From: Sulfurimonas sp.
Lineage (GTDB): Bacteria; Campylobacterota; Campylobacteria; Campylobacterales; Sulfurimonadaceae
Direction: 5' to 3'
Length of the DNA: 5,664 nt
Assembly (NCBI GenBank): GCA_021161305.1
Contig: JAGHAW010000205.1
Span: 1-5,664, forward strand
This document shows positions 1 to 5,664 of the stretch, one piece after another. A program made the translations under genes and the position numbers. Numbering within the stretch: position 1 is the first letter of the stretch; each line of letters opens with the position of its first letter. Under the pieces are notes generated by a model. The model had not been told where the DNA came from and searched no databases. It worked only from the letters and a program-made list of their open reading frames with translations.

Positions 1-839
1 GTAAATATATAATTTATTCAAAAACAGATTTAAAAGGTGTTGTTACAGAAGTCAGTGATGCATTTTGTGAAATATCACAATATACTAGAGATGAATTACT
101 TGGTAAATCACATAATATTATTAGGCATCCGGATATGCCAAAAAGTTCATTTAAAGATATGTGGGAGACTATTGAAAATGGTAAAGTCTGGAATGGTGAA
201 GTTAAAAATAGAAAAAAAGACGGCAGTTATTATTGGGTTGAAGTAGATATTTCACCTGAATTTGATGAAAATGGTAATATGTTTAGTTATATAGCAATTA
301 GACATGATATAACAGATAAGAAAAAAATTGAAGAAATCGCTATTACTGATGGACTAACTACTTTATACAATAGAAGACATTTTGATAATATTTTCCCTCA
401 GCAAATAGCACTTTGTAAAAGGGAAAAAAGCTTATTGGCATTTGTACTTATAGATATAGACTATTTTAAACAATATAATGATACCTATGGACATCAAGAT
501 GGAGATACTGCATTAAAACTTGTAGCTCAATCATTACATAATACAATAAAGCGTCCTAACGATTATATTTTTAGATTAGGTGGCGAAGAGTTTGGTTTAA
601 TATATCATACTAAAGATGCTGATGAAGCTTTGTTGATGGCAAATAAAGCAAGAGAAAATATAGAAAACCTAAAAATAGGGCATACAGGTAACAGTGCTTC
701 AAAATTTGTGACAATTTCAAGTGGATTATACATTATAAGAGAAAATGACACCTCAACAATAGACGAAATATACAAAAAAACAGATGAAGCCCTATATATA
801 TCAAAACAAAACGGAAGAAATCAAGTTAGTTATATATAA
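1..839 (+). CDS. PAS (Aer-like) - GGDEF diguanylate cyclase, 5'-truncated
   Basis: Makes the second messenger c-di-GMP from two GTP, under control of an N-terminal sensor. The reading frame is open from the left edge (first full codon at 3), so the start and any earlier domains are outside the window; 278 residues are visible. Residues ~8-108 form a PAS domain close to that of the aerotaxis receptor Aer: RHPDMP at residue 41, W54, W63 and a YYWV motif at 76-79, then the usual DITDKK exit. In Aer the RHPD region helps bind FAD, so redox or oxygen sensing is inferred. The GGDEF domain follows: DGLTTLYNRR at 116, metal-binding DIDYF at 151-155, and the active-site loop GGEEF at 193-197 (nt 579-593). 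An RxxD inhibitory site (RPND, 184-187) lies exactly five residues before it, predicting product feedback inhibition. No EAL domain follows. The gene is monocistronic on its 3' side, converging on serS. An ATG at 135 lies inside the PAS domain and is not the start. Confidence 0.93.
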   Translation, partial: KYIIYSKTDLKGVVTEVSDAFCEISQYTRDELLGKSHNIIRHPDMPKSSFKDMWETIENGKVWNGEVKNRKKDGSYYWVEVDISPEFDENGNMFSYIAIRHDITDKKKIEEIAITDGLTTLYNRRHFDNIFPQQIALCKREKSLLAFVLIDIDYFKQYNDTYGHQDGDTALKLVAQSLHNTIKRPNDYIFRLGGEEFGLIYHTKDADEALLMANKARENIENLKIGHTGNSASKFVTISSGLYIIRENDTSTIDEIYKKTDEALYISKQNGRNQVSYI

Positions 840-926
840 TTCCACTTATAAACCCTATAAATAATGGCTTTTAATAGGCAGTTGCTTTATAAATAACTAC
901 CTAAAATCCTCTAAAAACTCTCTATA
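840..926. other. convergent intergenic gap
   Basis: This 87-nt gap lies between the stop codons of the cyclase (+) and serS (-). Both transcripts must end in or near it. It is AT-rich, contains no ORF of note, and holds one weak inverted repeat, listed separately. Confidence 0.6.
875..903. terminator. weak hairpin, possible bidirectional terminator
   Basis: The arms are 875-883 (taggcagtt) and 895-903 (aactaccta). They pair over nine positions with one internal C-A mismatch and leave an 11-nt AT-rich loop. It sits between two convergent genes, where a shared terminator is expected. Neither strand shows a proper T-run straight after the stem and GC content in the stem is low, so this is a tentative call from position and pairing only. 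Confidence 0.25.
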
Positions 927-2177
927 TTACATCCCTAAATATGGCTTCAATACTTTAGGAATATCAATGCTTCCATCTTCATGCTGAAAGTTTTCCATAA
1001 TAGCAACAAGTGTACGACCAACTGCTAAAGATGAGCCATTTAGTGTGTTTACAAAGCTATTTTTCTTGCCATCTTTATAACGAATTTTTGCTCTTCTTGC
1101 TTGGAAATCTCTTGTATTTGAGATAGAAGAGATTTCACGGTATTGGTTTTGCCCCGGGAGCCAAACTTCAATATCTACCGTTTTGGCAGCTCCGAATCCT
1201 AAATCTCCTGTACATAGTTGTACGATTCTATGAGGAAGTTCAAGTGCTGTTAATATATCTGAAGCACACTCAACCATCTCATTGAAGATAGTATCACTGG
1301 TTTCTGATTTTGTTATACAAACTAACTCAACTTTGTGAAATTGATGTTGTCTTATCATTCCTCTTGTATCTCGTCCTGCTGCACCTGCTTCTTTTCTATA
1401 ACATGAGGTATAGCCTGTCATTTTAATAGGAAGAGAATCGTAAGGTATAATTTCATCTTGAAAGAGATTTGTCAGAGGAACTTCTGCTGTTGGGATTAAG
1501 AACATCTCTTGACCTTCTATTTTATACAAGTCATTTTCAAATTTCGGAAGTTGCCCTGTTCCTTCTAAAGCAGTTCTATTTACCATATGAGGTACACTTA
1601 CTTCATGATAACCTCTTTTGCCATTAAAATTAAGCATAAAGTTTATAAGTGCTCTCTCAAGTTTTGCACCCATATCGTAAGATACGCTAAAACGGCTACC
1701 TGAGAGTTTTACGCCTCTCTCGAAATCTATCCAGCCATTTTGTTCAGCCAGTTCCCAATGTTCTTTTGGAGTAAAGTTAAATGTTGGAGGGGTAAGAACT
1801 TTTTTAATCTCCACATTATCCTCTTCACCTTCTCCATCAGGTACGCTGTCATCCGGTATATTTGGAACAGCCATCGCAATATTTTCAAGTTCTTCTTGTT
1901 TTATTCTTTGAATATCTAGTGCTTCAGTTATTACAATTTTATTTGCATCAACTTTAGCTTTAAGTTCACTAATATCTCTACCTTCTCTTTTATAAACTCC
2001 AAACTCTTTACTCATGCTATTTTGAAGGGCTTGAAGTGTTTCAAAACTAGACTTTGCAACTTTTAACTCTTTATTTTTTTTCTTTAACTCTTCAAGTAAT
2101 GTTAAATCAACGCCCTTGCGAAGAAGTTTGGCACTAACACCATTAAAATCTTTCTGTAGTAGTTTTAAATCTATCAT
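927..2177 (-). CDS. serS: seryl-tRNA synthetase
   Basis: Cytoplasmic class II aminoacyl-tRNA synthetase that activates serine with ATP and loads it onto tRNA-Ser (and tRNA-Sec where present). It has 416 residues, normal full length for the bacterial family. Residues ~27-105 are Lys/Glu/Leu-rich and form the long antiparallel coiled-coil arm that grips the tRNA variable arm. The catalytic core shows the serine-binding TAE motif (230-232), motif 2 with YRKE at 260-263 and the AAGRDTRGMIRQHQFHK loop to residue 282, the ATP-site REISS (348-352), and motif 3 GSSLAVGR (381-388). The ATG start at 2177 has an AGGA ribosome site (2184-2187) six nt upstream, and the frame begins with the family-typical MIDLKLL. 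It follows metF by 20 nt on the same strand with no promoter or terminator seen between, so cotranscription is likely. Identification is secure. Confidence 0.98.
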   Translation of the reverse strand: MIDLKLLQKDFNGVSAKLLRKGVDLTLLEELKKKNKELKVAKSSFETLQALQNSMSKEFGVYKREGRDISELKAKVDANKIVITEALDIQRIKQEELENIAMAVPNIPDDSVPDGEGEEDNVEIKKVLTPPTFNFTPKEHWELAEQNGWIDFERGVKLSGSRFSVSYDMGAKLERALINFMLNFNGKRGYHEVSVPHMVNRTALEGTGQLPKFENDLYKIEGQEMFLIPTAEVPLTNLFQDEIIPYDSLPIKMTGYTSCYRKEAGAAGRDTRGMIRQHQFHKVELVCITKSETSDTIFNEMVECASDILTALELPHRIVQLCTGDLGFGAAKTVDIEVWLPGQNQYREISSISNTRDFQARRAKIRYKDGKKNSFVNTLNGSSLAVGRTLVAIMENFQHEDGSIDIPKVLKPYLGM

Positions 2178-2197
2178 AATTTTTCCTATTTATTTTT

Positions 2198-3109
2198 TTA
2201 TTTTAAAATATCTTTTGCTATTTGAAATTGGTTTGCTGTCATTAGGTGAAGTTTTGGATGAAACTCTTTAAGTTTATCAAATAGGTTTTTACTAAGTTCA
2301 AATCCTACTTTATACTCTTCTTCAACACCTTTTTCAGCTGCAATTCTAAGAGCCTCTATCCAAGAGTTTGGAACATTTATACCTGGTACATGAGCCGATA
2401 GAAATTGAGCAGTACGAAGTTTTGTTATAGGAAAAATCCCTAAAATAAGTTCAGCACTTTTACTCTCACTGCAACACTCTTTATTCGCAATCTCTTTAAG
2501 CTCAAGTAGTTTTTTTGCACTCTCTAAATCATAAACAGGTTGTGTTATGATTCCTTTTGCTCCATGTTTAATCTTTTTTTGCATCTTTTTTTGAAGTGTT
2601 CTTGGATTTTTAGCATATGCATTTACAACTGCAAAAGGGTATATCTCTTTTGGTTTAAGTGTAAAAGGTTTTCCTGCATAACTGATTCCACTGTTAAAAC
2701 ATGAAATGATATCAAGAAGCATAGAACTGTCTGATTCAAATACGCCTTTGGCATGTGGTTGGTCAGAGATGGTTGCTGGGTCACCTGTAAGTGCCAAGAT
2801 AGCTCGTATATCTATTTCATTTGCACCAAGCAGGTCAGATTGCAGGGCTATTTTATTTCTATCTCTCATGCTCATTGTTGCTATGACTGGTTTGTTGAAT
2901 CTATCTTGCAATATCTTAGCCGCAAATAGAGAGTTGTATTTTAGTTTTGCTAGAGGGTTGTCTGTGGTGGAAAAGCCATCCACAAGTTTGTCTAGTCCAA
3001 GTTCTTCTATTTTATCTACAATAGGAGAAAAAGCAGGAGAATGCCCAGGGGTAGTCTCTAGTGTAATATATCTATTATTTTGTAGTTTATCTATTAGTTT
3101 ATCAAACAA
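2198..3109 (-). CDS. metF: methylenetetrahydrofolate reductase, divergent MetF type
   Basis: Predicted FAD enzyme reducing 5,10-methylene-THF to 5-methyl-THF, the methyl donor for methionine synthesis. It has 303 residues, usual for a single-domain bacterial MTHFR. Overall sequence is far from E. coli MetF, but key positions line up: E18 in LETTPG (E. coli E28 in FEFFPP), D110 in LTGDP (D120), Q190 in ITQPVYD (Q183), the GIFPITKLRTAQFLSAHVPGINVP-like stretch at 224-247 matching GILP..F..A......IP, and HLMTANQ near the C-terminus (288-294). The start is TTG at 3109: AGGA (3116-3119 on the minus strand) sits six nt upstream. Further upstream the frame reaches a stop at 3140-3142 without an ATG, and the first internal Met is residue 79. 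It heads the metF-serS unit and is transcribed divergently from serB. The MTHFR fold is secure; exact substrate and electron donor are inferred from the family, and a related role in folate-dependent methyl transfer is possible. Confidence 0.87.
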   Translation of the reverse strand: MFDKLIDKLQNNRYITLETTPGHSPAFSPIVDKIEELGLDKLVDGFSTTDNPLAKLKYNSLFAAKILQDRFNKPVIATMSMRDRNKIALQSDLLGANEIDIRAILALTGDPATISDQPHAKGVFESDSSMLLDIISCFNSGISYAGKPFTLKPKEIYPFAVVNAYAKNPRTLQKKMQKKIKHGAKGIITQPVYDLESAKKLLELKEIANKECCSESKSAELILGIFPITKLRTAQFLSAHVPGINVPNSWIEALRIAAEKGVEEEYKVGFELSKNLFDKLKEFHPKLHLMTANQFQIAKDILK

Positions 3110-3115
3110 AAAAAA

Positions 3116-3119
3116 TCCT
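3116..3119 (-). promoter_or_regulatory. ribosome binding site fixing the TTG start of metF
   Basis: Read on the minus strand, AGGA is followed by six T residues and then TTG at 3109. This spacing supports the TTG codon as the start, given that no ATG or GTG lies upstream in frame. The spacer and the first two bases of the start codon together form a run of eight T (3108-3115). Confidence 0.7.
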
Positions 3120-3126
3120 AAATGGG

Positions 3127-3132
3127 TATAAT
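3127..3132 (+). promoter_or_regulatory. -10 box for serB and downstream gene
   Basis: A perfect TATAAT lies 31 nt before the serB ATG, predicting a transcript start near 3139 and a leader of about 25 nt. No TTGACA-like -35 is seen about 17 nt upstream; the region there is A-rich. Housekeeping promoters of Campylobacterota typically lack a conserved -35, so this is compatible. It overlaps the left arm of a dyad shared with the metF promoter. Confidence 0.6.
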
Positions 3133-3138
3133 TGCGTA

Positions 3139-3144
3139 ATTATA
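3139..3144 (-). promoter_or_regulatory. -10 box for metF-serS
   Basis: On the minus strand this reads TATAAT, 29 nt before the TTG start of metF. The predicted transcript start is near 3132, inside the opposing serB -10 box. No -35 consensus is seen upstream, where the sequence enters the serB ribosome site and start codon. Confidence 0.55.
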
Positions 3145-3163
3145 ACTTAAAGAGAGAGAATAT

Positions 3164-3787
3164 ATGTTAAAACTAGCTGTTTTTGATTTTGATTCTACCC
3201 TAATGGATGGTGAAACGATAGACTTTTTTGCCGAGGAGTTGGGTATTGGTGATGAGGTTGCTTCTATAACTGAGGAAGCGATGAGTGGAAGACTTGATTT
3301 TTTTGAATCACTTCAGCAGAGAGTAGGGCTTTTAAAAGGGCTTGATTATTCAGTTGTTGAGAAGATTAGCCAAAATTTACCATATATGAAGGGAGCTAAA
3401 GAGACTATAGCCGAACTTAAAAGCAGAGGTATAAAAGTTGTCTGTTTTAGTGGTGGTTTTAGAACAGCTACAACATATGCCAAAGATATTTTAGGTTACG
3501 ACGCAGACTTTTCAAATGCACTTCATCATAAAGATGGAAAACTTACGGGGCTTGTCGGTGGAGATATGATGTTTAATTTCTCTAAAGGCGATATGTTGGT
3601 TAGACTTCAAAGGATTTTGGGTGTAACAGAGGAGGAAACTCTGGTGTGTGGAGATGGGGCAAATGACCTTTCAATGTTTGCACATGCAGGGACAAGAGTT
3701 GCCTTTTGTGCAAGAGAGATTTTGCAAAAAGAGGCAAATATTATTATAAATGAAAAAGATTTAACAAAAATACTGGAGAAAATATAA
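3164..3787 (+). CDS. serB: phosphoserine phosphatase
   Basis: HAD-superfamily Mg-dependent phosphatase catalysing the last step of serine synthesis, O-phosphoserine to serine plus phosphate, in the cytoplasm. It has 207 residues and is the compact form without the N-terminal ACT domains found in some bacterial SerB proteins. Motif I is DFDST (residues 8-12) with nucleophile D8 and acid/base D10; motif II is S96 in FSGGF; motif III lysine is K141 in FSKGD; motif IV is GDGANDLSMF (163-172) with metal ligands D164 and D168. The substrate-recognition residues of the SerB family, E17 (DGETID) and R53 (QQRVGLLKGL), are both present, which favours phosphoserine over other HAD substrates. The ATG at 3164 is preceded by a purine-rich GAGAGAGA tract rather than a strong GGAG. 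Its stop codon shares one base with the start of the next gene. It is divergent from metF-serS. Confidence 0.95.
   Translation: MLKLAVFDFDSTLMDGETIDFFAEELGIGDEVASITEEAMSGRLDFFESLQQRVGLLKGLDYSVVEKISQNLPYMKGAKETIAELKSRGIKVVCFSGGFRTATTYAKDILGYDADFSNALHHKDGKLTGLVGGDMMFNFSKGDMLVRLQRILGVTEEETLVCGDGANDLSMFAHAGTRVAFCAREILQKEANIIINEKDLTKILEKI
3775..3778 (+). promoter_or_regulatory. ribosome binding site inside the serB end
   Basis: A GGAG sequence within the last codons of serB sits eight nt before the ATG at 3787. It supports translation of the downstream small gene from that ATG. With the TAATG stop-start overlap, it points to translational coupling. Confidence 0.7.
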
Positions 3788-4110
3788 TGTTAGAAAATTC
3801 TGTTTGGAGACAATACAACAGTGAAAATAATTTTAGAGAAAGACTAAGTCATTTTTGTAGCATGGAAGTTATAAATTTTATAGAAGATGATAAAAATTTA
3901 TATGGAGTTTTAAAAGCTAAACTTACAAAAAAAGAGTTAAAACTTTTTGCTATGGATAGTGCAGGTTTGAGTGATGAGGCTATAAAAGAGGCTTTTTCTT
4001 ATGATGATGAAGAACTTACTAAGGCTAAATTTAAACTATATAAAAAACTAAAACAGGATAAAGTTCGTCTTAGTTTTAGAGGTTCTGATTTTAGAGCTAT
4101 TTCAGAATAA
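3787..4110 (+). CDS. 107-aa protein of unknown function with HTH-like segment
   Basis: I do not recognise this protein as a named family. It is acidic and lysine-rich, with no signal peptide, membrane segment or metal-binding cluster. Residues ~46-94 resemble a sigma region 4 or LuxR-type helix-turn-helix in pattern: LTKKELKLF, then GLSDEAIKEAF, then a long helix ending KLYKKLKQDKVR. This is pattern recognition only and the recognition helix (DDEELTKAKFKL) is more acidic than usual for DNA binding, so a protein-binding helical bundle is equally possible. The N-terminal 45 residues have no recognisable motif. It starts within the stop codon of serB (TAATG, 1-nt overlap) with a GGAG site inside serB, so it is a real, coexpressed gene. 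Its last 14 nt overlap the 3' end of the opposing OmpA-type gene. Confidence 0.8.
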   Translation: MLENSVWRQYNSENNFRERLSHFCSMEVINFIEDDKNLYGVLKAKLTKKELKLFAMDSAGLSDEAIKEAFSYDDEELTKAKFKLYKKLKQDKVRLSFRGSDFRAISE

Positions 4111-5664
4111 TCTTAAAAGAGACTCTTCTGGATTTTTCTCTATCTTCAGAATCATTAAGTGTGGCTTTTTTTGAGTAGCTAAAACCACTCCCTTTAAGGA
4201 CTTTTGTCAGCCATACTTGAGTTGGTCTATTTTGCTTTTGGAAGATATAGCTGATAGTAGAGTATGAGCGATTCATAGATAGTTTCTCATTTTTTAGATA
4301 TCTGCTATTAAAATTCGCACTTCCCCATTCACTAGAAGTGTGTCCATTAATCTCCAAAGTCTCTATATAGTCCCTGTTTGCTTTTAAAAATGGGATGAGT
4401 TTGTTTGAAAAGTTAGTTAAAAATTCTTTTTGTTTAGTTGTTAGCTCATACTTTGCAACTTTAAAATATAGAACTTCTTTTATAAACTCTATACTTAAAT
4501 CTTCTTTTATAGTTAAGATATTTGCATCAATTTCAGATTTGAAAAGTTTAAGCAGTTCATCATAAAAGTTTGTTACTTTTGTAGATTTTTGAGCCATCGA
4601 GCCATCCCGATTTAATTTCACTATCCACATATTTGATTCTTGTGAGTTTTCATCTGTATTTACACCAGCGACTGCTACTTGTGAGTTGTGCAGTATAACA
4701 GCAGAGTTAAATGAATCAAAATTTTCATCCCCAAAATGGTTTTGATAAAGAAGGTCAAGTTCACTATTTAAAAGCATAACAAGTCCATTTGTATCGTAAT
4801 TGTCTCTAACATAACCAACGCCGATAAGATTGCCATCTGAAAACTCTTTTATATCTTTTAAGGCACTTGAATATGTTGTGTGTATCTCTTTGTCGAGAAG
4901 TATATTTCTTTGTAAGTCAAATTTTATAATTCTTACTTGGTTTTTGTTTGTATCACTTTTTTGGGAGAGTGATAGCAAGAAGTTATTGTCCTTTAGTTTT
5001 ATGATTTTATAAGGTGTTATAAGTTGCTCTTGTTTGTAATGTTTCAACCAGATTTTATCACCGTTCTCAGTGATTCTCATTAGAGTGATATTTCTATTTT
5101 GATTGTATGAAGTAGAACTTACAACTATAATAGAGCCGTCTCGTGCTTCGACTGCATCTACGCCTCTGTCATCATAGCCTGTACCGTACTTTTTACTCCA
5201 AAGCTTTCTACCATCTTTAGAGAATCTTGCAAGATATATATCATTTAGTCCAAGACCAGTTTCAAAGATAGAATCGTGTCTGTCTCGTGAAGTTATCGAT
5301 GAACCGATGGCTAATACACCACCATCACTCATAAGTATGAGATTATTCATTCTGTCATAGTTTTTAGTGCCGAATGTTTTGTTAAAAATAGTAGTTCCGT
5401 CTGCCGTAAGTTTGAGTATGAGCAATTCACCGTCAAGTGTATAGCCGCCTATAAAGTAGCCGTTTGAAGGAGTTTTTACTACTGCAATTGCTTCGTTGAA
5501 TCTTGATAAATTGGCACTTTTTGAAAGAACTATATTTGCAGAATTATCAACTTTTACGAGATGTATTTGTGAACCTTGGGCATTTGATAGACTTTCAAGA
5601 TAATCAAAAGCATTTGTATAGACTCTGCCACTTGTTGTTGATGAGTTTGTATATTCTTTTGTAA
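4097..5664 (-). CDS. repeat (beta-propeller-like) protein with C-terminal OmpA domain, 5'-truncated
   Basis: The frame is open from the stop TAG at 4097-4099 to the right edge, 521 full codons, so the N-terminus and any signal peptide are outside. A TTG at 5425 sits mid-repeat and is not a credible start. The first ~310 visible residues are tandem ~45-60-residue units of the form IYLARFSKDGRKLWSKKYG...DGSIIVVSS, resembling blades of a beta-propeller. The last ~130 residues (nt ~4498-4097) are an OmpA/MotB-like peptidoglycan-binding domain: EINGHTSSEWG, then LSMNRSYSTISYI, then a C-terminal EDREKSRRVSFKI matching the NRRVEF-type ending. The Arg of the LS..R motif is kept; the Asp of canonical GHTD is Ser. 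The likely role is an envelope protein, periplasmic or outer-membrane attached, holding the propeller near the cell wall; its ligand is unknown. The two-part architecture is well supported; function is inference. Confidence 0.85.
   Translation of the reverse strand, partial: TKEYTNSSTTSGRVYTNAFDYLESLSNAQGSQIHLVKVDNSANIVLSKSANLSRFNEAIAVVKTPSNGYFIGGYTLDGELLILKLTADGTTIFNKTFGTKNYDRMNNLILMSDGGVLAIGSSITSRDRHDSIFETGLGLNDIYLARFSKDGRKLWSKKYGTGYDDRGVDAVEARDGSIIVVSSTSYNQNRNITLMRITENGDKIWLKHYKQEQLITPYKIIKLKDNNFLLSLSQKSDTNKNQVRIIKFDLQRNILLDKEIHTTYSSALKDIKEFSDGNLIGVGYVRDNYDTNGLVMLLNSELDLLYQNHFGDENFDSFNSAVILHNSQVAVAGVNTDENSQESNMWIVKLNRDGSMAQKSTKVTNFYDELLKLFKSEIDANILTIKEDLSIEFIKEVLYFKVAKYELTTKQKEFLTNFSNKLIPFLKANRDYIETLEINGHTSSEWGSANFNSRYLKNEKLSMNRSYSTISYIFQKQNRPTQVWLTKVLKGSGFSYSKKATLNDSEDREKSRRVSFKIILK
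4586..5569 (-). repeat. degenerate protein repeats, propeller-like blades
   Basis: At least six units and the first strand of another can be aligned by eye. Unit starts, in order of translation, are QIHLVKVD (nt 5569), LLILKLTADG (5422), DIYLARFSKDG (5242), ITLMRITENG, VRIIKFDLQ, LVMLLNSEL and a partial MWIVKLNRDG. Each has a hydrophobic strand, a D/NG turn, a W/F plus K/HY/F strand, then a DG/N turn and a VLAIGS-type strand. The unit length varies between about 45 and 60 residues. The repeats are at protein level; no strong DNA-level identity is seen, so they are old. Confidence 0.55.

Larger units (their letters stand above)
3127..3144. repeat. 7-4-7 inverted repeat in the divergent promoter region
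   Basis: The arms tataatt (3127-3133) and aattata (3138-3144) are perfect inverted copies around a gcgt spacer. Each arm contains one of the two opposing -10 boxes. The symmetry may simply result from placing two TATAAT boxes head to head, or it may be an operator; the sequence cannot decide. Confidence 0.6.

Noticed and set aside
37..246. 69-codon open frame on + near the left edge
   Set aside because: It lies wholly within the PAS coding frame in another register; its product has no recognisable features while the overlapping frame gives a clear PAS domain.
2074..2081. T8 run inside serS as a phase-variable tract
   Set aside because: It encodes lysine codons of the coiled-coil arm in an essential gene; slippage would be lethal, and such runs are ordinary in AT-rich genomes.
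2706..3131. 141-codon open frame on + antisense to metF
   Set aside because: It is the antisense shadow of metF, rich in Ser/Leu as expected from reversed codons, and would run through the divergent promoter region.
4111..4145. Palindrome aagagactctt followed by a T-rich stretch as a terminator
   Set aside because: The arms leave only a single base for the loop, so no hairpin can form, and the T-run is separated from it.
4830..5012. 60-codon open frame on + antisense to the propeller-OmpA gene
   Set aside because: Hydrophobic Phe/Ser/Leu-rich shadow of the repeat coding frame; no ribosome site or family match.
5423..5425. TTG as start codon of the propeller-OmpA gene
   Set aside because: The frame stays open to the window edge and the upstream residues form another repeat unit that continues directly into this point.

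Overview
The window is AT-rich and densely coded, with short intergenic gaps. It most resembles a member of the Campylobacterota, of the Sulfurimonas or Arcobacter kind. That placement rests on codon and protein style, the Aer-type PAS/GGDEF sensor, the OmpA variant with a GHTSSEW-like motif, and promoters with a clear TATAAT but no visible -35 box. It is an inference from style, not a database match.

Layout: (1) 1-839 (+) is the 3' part of a sensor diguanylate cyclase, an Aer-like PAS domain followed by a GGDEF domain with active site and inhibitory site intact; its N-terminus lies off the left edge. (2) 840-926 is a short convergent gap with one weak hairpin. (3) 927-3109 (-) is a two-gene unit: a divergent methylenetetrahydrofolate reductase (metF type, TTG start) followed 20 nt later by seryl-tRNA synthetase (serS). 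(4) 3110-3163 is a 54-nt divergent intergenic region holding two head-to-head TATAAT boxes inside one dyad. (5) 3164-4110 (+) is a second two-gene unit: phosphoserine phosphatase (serB) and a 107-aa unrecognised protein with an HTH-like segment, overlapping by 1 nt (TAATG). (6) 4097-5664 (-) is the C-terminal part of a large protein with beta-propeller-like repeats and a C-terminal OmpA domain. It runs off the right edge and overlaps the 107-aa gene tail to tail by 14 nt.

The central genes share serine as a common node. SerB makes serine, SerS charges it onto tRNA, and MetF reduces the methylene group that serine donates to tetrahydrofolate. The two units fire from one shared divergent control region. 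The flanking genes (c-di-GMP signalling, cell-envelope OmpA protein) look unrelated to this node. I see no RNA genes, mobile elements, CRISPR arrays or clear signs of recent transfer, and no convincing new multi-gene system. The points most worth a second look are the divergent promoter dyad, the small HTH-like gene coupled to serB, the repeat-OmpA fusion and the probably redox-sensing cyclase.
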